Of a stretch of 64,000 nt of DNA, positions 1-14,400 are shown piece after piece. Positions within the stretch are counted from its first letter, which is position 1; every line of letters starts with the position of its first letter. The stretch is from NCBI GenBank assembly GCA_033026295.1, contig CM065185.1:7130001-7194000 (forward strand), written 5' to 3'. The position numbers and the translations under genes are program-made. Origin of the DNA: Channa striata (Eukaryota > Chordata > Actinopteri > Anabantiformes > Channidae). The notes beneath the pieces were generated by a model, which searched no databases, was not told the origin of the DNA, and saw nothing but the letters and a program-made list of their open reading frames with translations.

Positions 1-1069
1 TCAGCAGAGAGGCCAGAGTCAAGCCGCATTCATACAGTCCTGGAGGGTCATGCCAACCTCCAACACCTCATACTTCGCCCCTTGTGGCGGTTGTTTGTGT
101 CAAGTTGTGTGACCTAAATAACACTAAGTCTTAAGAAACAAAGGCCTATGTTTATGTGGCATATTATAGGATAAAAAATTTAGATTTTTCATTTTTAAGC
201 AAAATGATTGAGTTAATATTTGCATGATAATGTAAAAGAAAATCTAATCATTGGTAAACCGTATGTAAAGGGATAGACACAGCTTTTCCACATAAATATT
301 CTGTTTATTTTTAAAAAAATGTATATACATATAATCATTATTAGGTTTCATTGTGTTGGTGTTCTATTAACTATATTAGTTTTAATAGGTGAAATAAAAG
401 ATGCAGCTGGTCGTGGGTCTGCAACAGGACCAAGAGGGTTAATAAGCATCTATTGTCTTCAACATGAACTATGCAGTTTCCTAATCCAATGTTATTCTAC
501 TATTAAGGTCCGATGGTGTTATTAATATATTCTTGTAATGCCTCACAGTGAGTTGTGCTTACAGTAGGCTACTATATTTTAAAGTGTCCAGCCATGATTT
601 AGTGAGGGAGTTCTGCTCTGTAGGTGCTGATATGATGTTCTGACTCAGTACTCCTGCCACCAGCTATAATTAGACACTATATTACGGGACTCTACGGGGT
701 GTCAAGGTGCTTATCTTCATTTTGGTCCCTGGGGAGCACAGTGGAAAAAATCAGTCACAAATACACAAGACCAACCTGCCTCAGCAGCCACCTCTTCTGC
801 ACCAGTCAGCGATCCAGCCAGAGCTGGAGGAGATGATGGGGGGTGGGAGCTAATGGGGGCAATAGGGGTGATGGGGGATACGGTTGCTATTGGAGATCTT
901 GCCTGCATCACGTCATGTGTAGGGGGAGGGGGAGAGCTCCGGTGTGTGTTTGAGAAAGAGAGAGGGAGAGAGCTGGGAGGGGGAGGAGGAGGACAGGACA
1001 GGACAAGAGAGGAGAGGAGAGGGAGGGAAGGAGGAGGGCACTGAGGAAGAAGGCAGGGAGTATCAATGA
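1..1069. other. Upstream flank of the gene
   Basis: AT-rich sequence from 1 to about 700, then a purine-rich stretch on the + strand at about 940-1045 (runs of GA and GGGA) just before the CpG-rich first-exon region. I see no TATA box placed convincingly, no coding exon and no RNA gene. Long open frames on both strands around 720-1420 reflect the lack of stops in GC-rich or purine-rich DNA. Part of this stretch may be core promoter. Confidence 0.5.
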
Positions 1070-1480
1070 CATCAACCAGCAGAATCTGAGGTTGCCCGAC
1101 CGGCAATGCTCTCCCGACAAAAGGGCTGAGGAGCAGCCGTGACCCGCCGCGCTCCCGAGTGGTCCGCTCGACATCCAGCAGGGTGGGAAACGCCGGCGAT
1201 GTGTACAAGCATCCCCCACAAAGACAGACCCTTCTCTGAGTGGAGCTCCGCTGCCACTGGATTACACTTATCTTCGCCGTTTCCGAGGAGCCTTCCAGCT
1301 GCAAATCCACCCACATGAATCCCGGAGACCGAGAAGAAGACGGAGCACTCCCGACCAAGGTAACCCCCGTCCTCCCGCGCTCCTCCACAGAGCCGCGCAC
1401 CCCGCCCAGGCGGCCGGTTTTCACTTGTCCAAAAGCCTTTCGGAAACTATGGAGGTAAGAGGACCCCGGGCCGAGGTGAA
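1070..1480. promoter_or_regulatory. CpG-rich promoter / first-exon region
   Basis: CpG dinucleotides are frequent here (for example around 1098-1175, 1190-1200, 1276-1290 and 1370-1415), while the surrounding kilobases are strongly CpG-poor. Two strong splice donors lie at its 3' side, and the next acceptor that fits is 13 kb downstream at the signal-peptide exon. This is the usual arrangement of a vertebrate CpG-island promoter with a non-coding first exon. The transcription start is not visible. Confidence 0.6.
1080..1359 (+). other. ptprs: Putative non-coding first exon (5' UTR), proximal donor
   Basis: The exon start is a guess; the 3' end is set by donor AAG|GTAACC at 1359/1360. A second donor, GAG|GTAAGA at 1454/1455, is closer to consensus and could extend the exon by 95 nt. 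The region holds an upstream ATG at 1315 and another at 1449. With the proximal donor, the frame from 1315 runs 15 codons to the junction and stops six codons into exon 2 at TGA, ahead of the main start. With the distal donor the same frame overlaps the main start codon. No transcript evidence is available here, so this exon is inferred from promoter-like composition and splice sites. Confidence 0.5.
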
Positions 1481-4289
1481 ATTTCAGCGCTCAGCCTTTC
1501 TCTGCGGCCCGGTGTCTCCTTTTGCGTTTTTCCTTTCATCTCAGCATCACTTGAGACCGAGTTTCAAGCGTTTTGGGGGGGAGAAGCAGATCAGGCTGGT
1601 TGGCAACAGCGCTGGGAGTGCGCGTCCCCCCCCTCACCCCCGTCATTACTGTGTGCTGGGCAGCAGGAGGGACCAGGGCAGACTGGCAAAGCCTTTGTTC
1701 CTCGGCCCCCCTCTCTGTGGAAGAGTCCTCTAAGACACTCACAAGGGTAAAAAGAGTCTCAAGTCCAGAGGAAATTTTAGACAGTAACATGTCAACACTC
1801 GTGAAAACAATAAATGGAGCACATTAATAGATTTGTCAAATCTAATTAAAGAGAAGGAGGAAGCTCTCAGTGCTGCTTCCTCTGTATTGATATTTCGGTG
1901 ATGCCACAAAAAGTGCAAATTCTCATATAATATGGTCGTTCAGATCACTTTTAATCAGGCTGTCACAGACACAGTGTGGACACATTACAAATCCAAATGA
2001 GCCAGTGCTAAGCCTTCTGTTATTGTTGATGGGGAAGGCACCAGGTGGACAGGCGAAGGTAGTTTTTTTTTTTTTTTTTTTTGCTGTATTGTTTTGTAGA
2101 CAATAATGTGGCCTCTGCATCTGCTAACCTCAAGCACTATATGAAAGAAAAGTGTTTTGTAGTCCACAGACCTCCCATATGTCTATAATTATACGCAGTA
2201 TTTGCTGTTAACGCAGCCACTCATGCGTACAGGCTGAGTGTAATTTAACGATACATCCATTCATCCTGACACGTTTTCCAAGGGCTATTGCTTCTTTGAG
2301 ATTTCATCATGTGCACTTCAAATGCCTGTTTAGGTTTTCGGTATATTGCTGTATTGCCTGTGTAAATTGGAAAATCGCGCTGTCGTGGCGAATCCAAGTG
2401 AGGTCTTCCTCCTCAAACACAGATGGGAGATTTTCCCTGGGGCACCGGGCTTTTGCTGGTTATTGTTCCAGACCATTTCCACGTCCCTAATTATTTTAAT
2501 CTGTCATTTTTTTCACATGGCTTCCTCTTTTCAGTAGATACCTGGATTTTTTCTTTGTCTTTTCAGCTTCACTCCCTGCCTAATAAATGAATTCACATAC
2601 ACTCCACCTTCATGCTATATCAGCCAGGGCCCTAGATATTTGCATTATTTTGACAGGAAAACTCATTATGTGGAAGCAGAATTATTCAAGTGGCAAATTT
2701 CCGCTGGAAAACAGATCAAACCTTCTCTTTGAGCAGAGAGGCTCGGCCCCACAGGTATTCATCTAGACACTGTAAGAAGAAGTAATTTGTCAAATCAGTG
2801 ATGGCGTGTTTTTTCTTTAAATAGCATTTCACCATAGGTTCAACCATAGGCCTCGATGGCTTCCCGCTCTCTCCAAGCAGATACCACTGTAAGATCCATT
2901 CAGACTTAAATATGCTTTCTGACATGCACTCCCAGTGGAAAAGCTTTGGTTTTCACGTCAAAGGCATCACTGAAGTCTTATTCCCAGATCCTCGCAGCAG
3001 ATTTGCCCTAACTGCTCCACTCTCTGCTTTTCTCCCTTGGTAACATGTTATCCCCATGCATGGATTTTGTCAGAGTCTCTGTGTACACTGCATTAGCTTT
3101 GCTGCACCCGACAGCTGAAAGTAGAACATCAAGGGATGCAACTTTGATGCTGGGAGCGTAACCACCTGTGTTACAAGCAAACAGAAACTTTGTTGTTGTC
3201 TCCGCATTGATATTAATTGACCTTTTCAAATCCTTCCAAACAGAGGGCTTTTGTCTGCTCCATTTCTCTGTTTGTATATTAGGAGATTGCTGAAACCAGT
3301 GCATAAAGCATGCAGCCATGCATGAAGCCATTAAGGCTCTGCAATATGACAAATTGTTATTACAATATTAAGAACAGGCTTTTTATGATATGCAAATCTC
3401 AAATCAGTTTTATATAAATTCCCAATCAAAATCTCTCTTTCAACCAGAAATAGATGAGTGATCCCCGAAGGCTGCACAATAAAATTATACAGTTTCATTT
3501 ATTCAATTAACCTTTGTTTAACCAGGAAGTTGAGATATACTACCTTTCGAAGAGCTGTGCAATAAATCAACTTTAATGTTTATGGGCTTTATATTATGAT
3601 AAAGGATTGTTTTACATAATTCTGAAAGCCAAATAACTATCTAGAAATGTTGATTAATTATTGTTGTATTTTGTTGGTTGATGTACTACATATCAGTGTA
3701 GTACATCATTATATTCAGCTTCAATTTGAATATTTTATGCGCAAAATATTTTAGGTATATAATAATGTGTATCAGTTTTGAAAAAAAAAAACACTATTTG
3801 ATATTCTGCCGTAAGAAAAGAAATACAGTTGTCACATGGGAACACACAGAGTCAATGAAGAATGCAGTGTATTGCACAAAAGTTGCATTCATTGTTCCAC
3901 CATTAATTATCAGATCTATTAGTAAAAACTCAAAATGATTGACAAAATTAACATTAGTGTGTGCTCAGTGAAATCCTTTGCATTAGACATTATTGAAAAA
4001 AACTAATAAATTAGTTATTCGACATTGGTTTGTATAAATATGCCTATTTGATTATATCTGATAATCACTAAATTGTCATCTAGTTAAATGAAAGTGAACC
4101 TTTGTTGCCAATAAAAATATGCTGTTATGGAAAGTAAAAAATATATAACTGTAAAGGTAATTTGCCAAATTATTCAAAAAATATTACAAAAATTATTCAC
4201 TTCCCACTACTTTTTTATTTTAATTAGTTTTTTATACTTATCAACAGAAAACAGCTCTCTAAATTAAAACAACTCTAAGTTCAATAAAA

Positions 4290-4740
4290 ATGCAGTAGAG
4301 AACATAAATACATGAGTATTCATCCCCAAATATTTAGTAGACCAACGTTTGACTGCAATTACAGCCCTGAGTCTTTGTGACAGGCCTCGATCAGCTTTAT
4401 GTATTTTCTGCACACTGTATTTTTTCCACATTCCTCTTTGCAAAACAACCCAGTCCTCCGAGGTTTTATGTGGATTTTATTAATTTTACCCTCCTTCCTC
4501 AAAGTCTTCAAGACCTGCTGCAGAGAAGCCTCCAGACCGTGGTTCACAGTGGGGACGGTGTGTTCCTCATGACGTGCAGTGTTTGGCTTTCATCAAACAA
4601 TGTCTAGTCTGGTGCCAAAAAATGTTGGTCCAGTTGACTTTAGAGGCTCCCACATGCCTTCTGGCAATTTCTAGGTGAGATTAAATTAGAGCGTTTTCAA
4701 GGGCAGTGAATACTGAGCACTAAATGGTGTAAATTGAATT
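4290..4740 (-). mobile_element. Decayed Tc1/mariner-like transposon fragment
   Basis: The + strand reads like the reverse complement of a fish Tc1-like transposase region. In order it has a stretch like 'ctgcaattacagc', a 'gtcttt...gaccagcttt' type segment, 'cacattcctctttgcaaaac', 'ttcacagtggggacggtgtg' followed by 'gacgtgcagtgtt', and a 'cccacatgccttctggcaa' segment. The order matches what I recall of intact elements, but large parts between the segments are missing and no long transposase frame remains. It is a fossil with no visible terminal repeats. Assignment is by memory of the family, not by search. Confidence 0.55.
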
Positions 4741-7700
4741 ATCATTCACATCTAGTGTCTGGAGCTATACAGCAGTTGGCCAACCTTTTAGCCTCATTTA
4801 ACTATTCTATACAGCATTCCCATGCTAGCTTTTCCTCAATACATATCTGAAATATATTTATTAATTAGATAACACATCTAAAGGTAATTTAGATTTACAA
4901 AACGTGTAGGAAGATTACCTGTGCCCGGAAGAAACTTCACTATAGCCTTCTGCTGCCAAGACCAGGAGGCCATTTGCAATTAGGTGTGTGTGTGTGTGTG
5001 TGTGTTTTCATCATATGTCAACGAGTGTGCATATGAGTGAAGGCTAAGAGATAGGTTGTGACTTGACTGATGCCCTTCTCCAGATGAATCAGAGATTGTG
5101 ATGTGTCAGCAGGGATGAATAATGCACACTCCTTCACTACCTCTCTTCCCTTCCTCTCTTGTCTTCAGTCATTTGCTGCTCTTTTCATCACAACTGCCAC
5201 ATCTGAAGACATCTTTGCCTTCCCTTTCACCCCTACCCCTCTCCTTCTCCTCCCGTATGCAAAAAAGGGCATCACCCCCCTGCTGCTGCCTTCCTGTCCT
5301 CTGGTCAACCCTCCTCTAGCCAATAACTACTTCTTCTCGATTTTCTGCACATTGCATGATGACAGAAATATTTCCTGAGCCCTTTCTTTTCTGACTTTGC
5401 ACTGAAAATGGCTAAATGTGTTGATGAACGCAGCTCATTATCCAATCACGGTAGGGGGAAGTGCAGCCATTGACTCGGTTTGACAGTTACATCCCTGACT
5501 GACACCAGTCATTAGGAGGTTAGGGCTGACTAACAAGATAGCTGACAGAGCAGAAGACAAACTGCCTAATCAGAACTTGGAAGAAGAGTGGGCACCATCC
5601 GCTTTGATGTGTACAGTTAGCCGCCAATAAATGTTCAAATGCCTGAATATTCTATGCACCTTGCTTCAAGCACTTGACAAGTTCTCAGGAGTATTTTCAT
5701 CTCTTGCAGTGAAAAAGCTGTTTTCAGTGCATGTAGAGGGTTTGATGAATTCATTTGGCCTCGGTGGCTGCCAAAACAGTCCGAGAGATACTGCAAAACA
5801 TGAAATAGGAAGATTTTTATTTGGCTTTGCTTTTTTTGGGAGGTTAAGCAATGTGTATGCTAATGTGTCCATGTATCTGTCATGTATTATCCTTTCTTGT
5901 TAATGCTTTTAGAGCCCAAGGCCATTACGTCACTGTGTTAAACATTTTGTGGTAAGAGAGAAGTTTATGATTTGTTACGTTCTTAGCCCCGGGTGTGAAA
6001 ATGCCTGTCTCCATGTACTTATCCATGCTAGAGGCATGACTCTAGGGATGGCAGTATTGTTCAGTTTGCTCACCTCTTTGGTCCAGACATGAATGTGTCC
6101 ACTACTATTTGAGTATTGCTATGAGGATCAGTGACATTCATGATCAACGAAACTGCTGTGCACAGCGTCACACAGTTGCAAAGGCCGCTATTAGGTGGCT
6201 GGTCAAAATGCCTTTAATGTAGAAATTCTACATTGTAACACAGTTAACATTTTGATATTTCCCTAATCGTACACCCGATGCCTCTGTCTTGGCATCCCTA
6301 AAACTACTGGGCTCTATAGTCAACTCTAAAGATCCAAGAAAAGTTTTGGCAGGCCTTCATATGCCAGTTAGTGACAGAACATATTTATTATATCAGTGGA
6401 ACAGCTGTGCTCTACTAGAAGACCTTTATCTTGCAGAATGGAAAAGCGACAATGTCCAAGAAACTTACATCTCCATTCCACGGGCACAAATCACATACAG
6501 AAAACTTTAAAGCTGCGAGATTAGACTCCCTCTGGGGTCGGCAGGAACATTCTGCAATCTGTGATTGTGTGTGTGTGTGTGTGTGTGCAGGTGCTAGTGC
6601 TGGGCACCGGTTGACATAGCCCTTAAATACAGCCCCAGATTTGTTTGTGGCATTTCATGATAACTCTGTCTCCACAGCGCTGAAGGATGCCAGGTTGGAT
6701 AAAGTATTTGTTTGATGGAGGTGAGAGTAATGGCTAGTCACTGGTGGAAAGCGTCCGTGCGCAAGTCTGTTACCCTTGACAAGCATTTCATCTCTTCACT
6801 TACCGAGACACACTCTCCGTGTGATTTCAGCAATGAGACGGAGGACAAATGCAGTTTTTCTACCCCATTACTCCAGTTTTCAATTCTATTCACAACTTTA
6901 TCGTCCCTCAAGGAGAAATTCATTTGGCGTCACAAATCTCATCTCCATCAGGAAGTCATGCAATGGCTGGTTAGTGACAGGACTCTGAAGGCTGGTCACC
7001 CGTGTAGCATGTAAATAGGATTTGTTCGCCAGCATATGGAGACCCAGAAATCAGTGCTGCTGTTTAATGTTATTTAATTTGATGTTGATTTAGTTTTTAC
7101 TATGACCATGTAAGCAGTAACGTTTTCAGCTATAAATATACTTAACTAAATACCAAGCAGTAAGTGGTGTGAAATTTGTGTTATCTATAGATGATCTCAC
7201 TGTTGTTGCAGCATAGTGGTGGAGTTAATGAGCTCTCAGTGGATGACATATCATGTGACCAAGCTAGACAGGTGATACCATGGCAGCAGTAATGCACAGG
7301 AGAGATGGAGCCCAGGCAAACGCAACAGTGTTTCTCCAGAAAATTCATAAGCACATCCCAAGGTAAAAGATTTTACCAAAGCAAAGAATGAATTAACAGT
7401 TGCTTCAAGATTATAGCACACAGGTGGGTACGAGCAATCGGACGGCAGCAATCACTTCTTTTAAATGTATAGATTTGTGCCAGGTGTGTGCCGATATTTG
7501 GAATATCTGTTGTGTGCTTGCAAGGGATATTCATTCTATAAATCAATAAAAGGATGAATTCACTTGAACACTGTCTATGGAGTTACATTAATGACATCCC
7601 CACTGGATAACTGTGTATGAATGATCAATCAATATGAAGTTATTAGAGCGCCGTGTTTCCCCAGGCTACTTTTATCACTGACGCGATAAGATTTCAACAA

Positions 7701-10700
7701 GCCCTCGAACCTGTTTTTCACAACCCGACTTTGTGTTCGGACCAATGCGTAGCTTTTCCTAAATAGCTGAAACAAGGGGGTAGAGGAAGAGGGGGGGTGG
7801 GCGGGCTGGCATGTCTCATTAATGAAGCGCAGTTGAAATATGATGATGTCCGGGACAGCGACATCCAGGAAGATGAAGGTGTTCTCTGTTGTCAGGGAGC
7901 CTAAGTCCTGCTCTAAGAGAAGCTCACTAATTGGCTGTGAGGTGTCTTGGCTGGCAGTGTGTTTCATGGATAAGTGTGTACGTGCTTTGACTTTTATTCA
8001 TTCATTGTATTGAGAAGTGATTGACGTGAGTGAATCTAAACACATAGACACTTGCTGTCGACAGACAGAGACTCACATTTAATAACGATGGGAAATAAGC
8101 TTTTGACACCTTTTCACACTCTCATCTCCACACAAAGTATCACGAGCAGTGCAAACATGAACAAAACTAAACCAGTGATCATTTATTCCAAATTAACCGT
8201 GTTTTGCATTTATGCAAAGAAGCATCTGTGTGACTTAACATGAATTAGGAATTTGCCTCGTAATGGGATAATTTATTTCTTCTTCTCTGATATGTCGGAG
8301 CTGTTTAACAATTAGAAATGTACATGCAAGTGCATAACTATGTGGACATCAGTATGTATATACAGTTCTCTCTCCCGCTAGGATAAGAGCCTGTGCCAGC
8401 CTTAGATATGGTAATTGGACAGTGAGTTGACAAGGACTCAACCATCAGCCTGCGTAATGAGCCGCTGCACAGAAGATCGGCTGCTTCCGATGAGCAAGCA
8501 GCAGAAGAGAGAATGAGAGGTCTCTTGGAGAAATTACACAATATGTTGGAGTGTTTGTGAGCTGCGTGTTGTTGTTTTAGCTGAGTGGACATTGCATAGG
8601 CCTCTGTGTCTGGACATGAACGCATCCTGCTCTTCTGCTGTTGTCAGGTGAAACGCTTCCCCTGCCAGGTGAAGCCGTATCTGCAAAATGTCAATTTTGG
8701 GGAAGGCAACATATATTTGGCGTCGCTCTATGGGCTTTAAAAGAGGTTTACATAGCCAAAGGGTTAAAAATGTGACTCATGAAGCAGCAAGTAATCCTTT
8801 AAATTATTTGAAAGCATGAAATTGTTCAAATTGAAGCTGCAGTTTTTATAGTGACACATCGTTCCCTTTGAAACCAAATTTGGACATGTGTTAAAGCATG
8901 TAGACTGTGCATACATTTACAGTGTCTCATATTCCGTGATTAAAAAAGATCTTAAATACGCAGCATTCAGCTAATGTTACAACCGAGAAGTAGGTCAGTT
9001 TGGGCCTTTGTTTCATTATTAAGTAACACGCAGCTTTGTAATACTTTTATTGTATCATACTGTAATTAATTCCTTAAATTAGTTTGTACATTTGCAGCCT
9101 TGTTTGACATTATAAAAATGTTTTAAATGTGTGGGTGAAAGTAGTACCTCAGAAAACAGGTGGCAGTACATTTGAGACTCATTAAAGGAATATTAGCTAT
9201 AAAACTCATGTAAACTGATATGAATAATATGAATGTATTTAGATAACACTACCATAAACTACATATCTTCCTTTTTTCCTTTTTTTGTGGGGTCCCTATC
9301 AGATTTGTTGGTCTCAGTACAGAGGATGGTGTTTAAATACAGACTGGAAGCTCACTGAGGTAAATTTGTGAGGCGGCTGTTTGATTGATTTAATTAAAGG
9401 AGCCGATTTCAGCAGCAGTAACCTGTGTTGACCAGCTTCACTTCACAGCCTATAAACACTTTTATCGTGTTTCCCCTGTTCTGACCCCAGTGATAATCTG
9501 CCATATATGTACTTTTATACCATTTGCTGCTTAGCGGGAGCCATTCCATCTGTTGCTGGGATCATCCGAGCGTGATGCATCCATTACTAGATGCCTCTCT
9601 CAAGCTGTGTTGCTTTGCCTGACCTTGGAGCCCCTTTAAGATGCGTGGGTGTACATTTGCCACACCATTGTCAGGCCACAGCAGCTTTGATATGTCCTAG
9701 ACATGCGGAGATTGAGGTCAAAAGGAAACTTAGTTTGGTTATTTTAGCACATTAGGACTGAGGAGGGAGGAGGTTTCAGTCACGCTTCCGATTCCACCCC
9801 TCCCTTTGTTTCTCGTCACGAATCCATGTGTTGTCTTGGCTATGAACTACAGTTGTGAAGAACAAAAAACTGAGCTTACCCAAATTTTGTTTTTATGAGA
9901 GACAGCAGTCTAACAGCTGAAATTTTTGGACGCTGGCCATGCTGGTACGCTGTGTCGTTTTTTATCCTGTGCTGAAGTCGTGCGGTAGTTTCTTTATTCT
10001 AAGATTAGACAGACAGGCCAGACACATGGAATTTGCGGAGGAAATCAAACTGTGAAACTTTAACACTTAAAAAAACTGTGAAAATTATACACTCTTGCAT
10101 GAGTTTGTCATTCTACTATTTTAATAGTTAGTGTCTTCTACACTGTTAGCTGCAGGTGATCAGTTAATTAAATTGTCACCTCAAGCAAAATTCAGGCAAA
10201 CTGCCAAAGCCAGGGAGAGGATGTGGATGGATACGGTCTTTAAAAGTTTTTTCATGATCCCAGGAAAGCCACTTTTGTGATTCAGATATCATTGTTTCAT
10301 GGTAATAAGAGAATCATGCACAGCTTTCGAAGATCACATGATAAATGAGCAGTAAAATGAATCTTGCCACTGGAGATGTATGCAAATAGCAGTCTTCTTG
10401 AGAAGGCAACCTCCACAACTGAACGCATACTGTGCACTTTCATTAGGGAGCCACATGTGCAAACATCAATTTTCACAACATGGAAAACAGCAAAAATACA
10501 GACATAATGTCAACAGACTAATACTACACTTGTATAATATTGTTTGCAAGCTTAAAAAAGGAACAACATAATGTCAAACGTATGAAATAATGGTGAGAAA
10601 AGGCTTGAGCACACGTGTACATCTTATATCAATAACAAAATTATTTGCACTATTAATTAAAATGTGATTTTGAAACGAATTAATTATTCAGTGTGTAATT

Positions 10701-11383
10701 AGCTGTCACATTCATTATGTATCATTCATTCATTTATCATTCATTCATTTCATTATTCATTTTTATAATTTCAAAAGTAAAAATTATACGATTTTAATTT
10801 TAAATTTTGACAAACTGTTTTTCTTTGAGGAAATTTTAAAAGTCAGGATAAATAATTGAAGTATGGAATTTATTTTAAAAAATCCAATCAGTTATTTCAT
10901 ATCTAATTTCAGCAGTATAATGCTTGAAAAATACAGTAAATTATTAAGTGGGCTTTCCTTCTTTTCCTGCAGGTTAGATGTGATTTTCCGTGAGGCATAT
11001 TTATTTTCAGCAGCTTGATCCAAAGCTCTAGTGGAAATCTTGTTTATAGCCTCATACCAGTGATGAAAATTGCTGCTTCTGGTTGGGAATGTTATTGCTA
11101 TGTGTCAATATCTCCCATGATAACGCTGTGTTGTATGGGGCATTCACAGCCCTAATTTCAGCATCCTGCAGCATTAAGCAAGACTGATAGAGACTTAGCT
11201 GAGGCACCCAAGTCTCCAGATTCATTTATATTCAGGGCAAAGAATCACGGCAATTGAGTGACAGGTGTGTTTTCTTGTTAGAGAAGAGCCTCAGATATTT
11301 TATTTCCACCGCTAAAAATGTAACCAGGGCGGTGCAGCTCATGCCTGCAGTAAGTCGTGCCTCATCCTGTGCTTCTGATCCAC

Positions 11384-11386
<3 letters not shown>

Positions 11387-11440
<54 letters not shown>
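11387..11440. repeat. GT dinucleotide microsatellite
   Basis: About 27 uninterrupted GT units, followed by an impure GT-rich tail to about 11625. The open frames on both strands here are simply translated GT/CA repeat. Confidence 0.97.
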
Positions 11441-11442
<2 letters not shown>

Positions 11443-14400
11443 TGTGCGTGCTCCAGCATGTGTGTTTGCATATTTGTGTGGCTGTGTGTTGTGTGTTTAA
11501 AACAGAGAAAGAGAAGGGGAAGTGTGAGAGAGTGAGTGCCAATCTCCCCCATGATGCTTTACCATCTGCCATGTGTATGTGTGTTTGTATTTGTGTCTGT
11601 GCTTTTGTGTGTGTTTGGTTCTCTGGGTGTGCGCGCATTTGTAAGTGTCGCTTGCCAAAAGGGTCCAGGGTCATATGGAATGTGAGTTAATATCAGCTCC
11701 AGTCCCTTCTTCCATCTGACTAATACACTATTCTTTCTCCAAACTTTTTTTTTCCCAAGTAGACACCCAAAGCCCTGCATTATTCAACATGAGGTTATTT
11801 TTGTGCTGAAAATAAAAGCCTGTATTACTGGTAAAAATGTGAAAAAGGACAAATGACAGTAATCTTGTTAAACCACCCTGAAAAGTTTTGTTGGTGCACA
11901 GCCGTGGATTTCTCCTCTCCTTGTGTTCATCTAAAATACAAACAATAATGATAAAGTTTTCGTATGTTTTGCTGAAGTGGGTCCCCCAGGCATCATAACA
12001 CATAGCCAAGGCTCGCTCACAGCACTGAATCCAAATTAAACCTAAAAGAAATAAAAGGAACACGGGTGTCCACATCAGGTGTACTATCTCCCAGCTAGCA
12101 CCGTGCCGCAGGAAACAGAGCTGGTCTTTCTCTGAGCTGGTTGTCATAGAGACAGGCCTTGTGAGACCATCTCAACCCACTTGTGGTGAAAGGCATCATG
12201 GGTGAAAAGTGATGGAGGAGGGAGAGGGGGTGGGGGTTCTGCAGGGCGGGGACTAGGTGAGAAAAACAAAACATGTCATCTTCCCAGGGCCCCAGTGGAG
12301 CAGGGGCAGGTTGGATGCCACCTGAACAATGTTATTTCATCAGCCCGGTGGAGCACAATAACCCGTGTACATTTCACCACCTGAGCTGTGGTGTCATTAT
12401 CTGCTTCCCCCCCACAATAAATTGCACGTGTATCTCCATCAATCAATTTGGCTGGCTGACCATCTGTGTTGTTACACTGAAAAGGTAATAAGACCAACCC
12501 CTGCTGTCTTCTCTCTGAGTGCTGAGCTGCATGATCAGGAAGAACAGGTTGTGATATCTGCGAGGGAGCTGTCCAAACCGCAGGTGTGGTTTGTGTCAGA
12601 CTCTACACGCTCACAATCCTCGCATCTTTAAATCAAGCAAAGTGCAACGGACACACGCGTTTTAAAAGTGTTAAATAACATTAAACCGCAAGCACCGGCA
12701 TGCCCAGACCAGCCGATTGTGCTGCTGCATCTGTGAATCTGCTTTGGCTCGCTCGCTCAAAATTCACAGCTGTAGGATGCTCTAAGCCCTTTTGTTTGAA
12801 CTGTGTCAATGGACCAACAACAGCTGGAGCAGCCGGTGCAGGGCAGCTGGAGAGAGGAAGAGGATTTGGATACAAGCAGGGGTTAGAGTGTGTATAGAAA
12901 GAGATGGAGATGAATGATAGAGTGCCGCAGAGGAGATGGCATCAAGGGAGGAGTCGTTAACAAAGGAGGCGAGGAGGAAATTGAAGTGGGTGGGGGGTGA
13001 GGTGGAGGAGATTTCTGGAATACAGATCCTAAAACAGGAGTGAGACGAGGGTAAGATTAAGGGTTAGGCAGAGGGTGAGAGACTACAGTGAAGGTGGTGC
13101 AGGGAGGGCTTTGTCAGCAGGTGAGAGACAGCAGGGAGGGCTGGATAAACTGAGAATGATAGATGAGGTTGGACTGAGGTCACACACAGAGATAGAAAGG
13201 ACCCGGCGAATCCAGCACACAGGACAGAGGACGGAGACAGTGCAACACGCGAGCAGTGCCTAACGTTTCAGTGGCCATGTGGCTCCACACAGAGCAGCCG
13301 TCGTAGTTAGATTAACGATGGCAAATTGAGTTTCCGTAAGAGGAGAATTTACTTAACATGCTGCCAATGGTGCTTGAATGAGCTCTGATCAGATTTTTCT
13401 TATCGCATTGTTCAATTGAAAAGGGGACACTGAAAGCTTTTCTATTCGTCTATTACACAGCGTCAGATAAGAAGAGGGCAGAGTGGAGAGAGAAAGAGCC
13501 TGGATCAGATAGACAGCCATGTTTTCAGATGAGCTATTTTTAGTGTAAGAACTGGCAGACAGTAATGTGTTCGAGCAGGTCATTAGCTCAATAAGTGGTT
13601 GGAGGAGTCTTTGAATATGTAACTCACCAGAAATGCCTCTTTCGTTTAGTAAAGGCGAGTAAAGGTCGGCCTAATCCCTGCCTCTCCACATCTGCCCGTG
13701 TGTCGGGGGTGTCGGGGTGAACGCGTGCGTTTAGGTGTTTGCGCATATTTACAGTATGTGCTGATCACGCTGTGGCCTGTCACCTGTGAATACATCGCTC
13801 GTCTTCCCCGACAGCATATAAGTTGTCCTGTGCCGCCGCATGATCGGAGACATTTTTATGTGTGATATACAACAGGTTAACTCAGGCTCCTTTCTCATTT
13901 GACCTCCCCACCTGCATTCTGACACAAAGAGCAGACAGGTCAAGTCTTAGCAGAACTGAGGAGTTATGGACTCCCGAACAGAGGGAGCTTCTGCACAGCT
14001 TGTCTAAGACTCTGCACGCAGCCAGGACTGACTTATGTTCAGACTTCCAGATGTGTGTGTCTGTGTGTTTATGAGAGGAAAAAGAGCAAAATACTGATGG
14101 AGATCCTCCCCCCAAGCTGGGGATTAACGAGAGGAGCAGCAGCAGCTTCTGATACATTTGGTGTTATTGAATTTTACTGCATTCCTACTGACCCCTCAAT
14201 CCTCTTTGTTTAAGTGCTTTCCATTACTGTGGCACACACTGAATCTATTATTGCATTAACACTTTTTTGTGCCACCAGAACACTAAAATACTGAACACTA
14301 AGAAGGAATTAGGCCAGAGTTAAAATGAAATTATTAGGATGTCTAAGGAAACAAAAAAGAAACTCTTAAAAGTGTATCATTGCAGCTCATTTCACGGCTC

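Noticed and set aside
717..1424. Long minus-strand open frame (235 codons) over the CpG-rich region
   Set aside because: Composition is driven by the purine-rich and CpG-rich DNA. The peptide is Pro/Ser low-complexity with no domain, and it overlaps the predicted promoter and first exon.
11232..11690. Frames around the GT repeat in intron 1
   Set aside because: Microsatellite translation on both strands.
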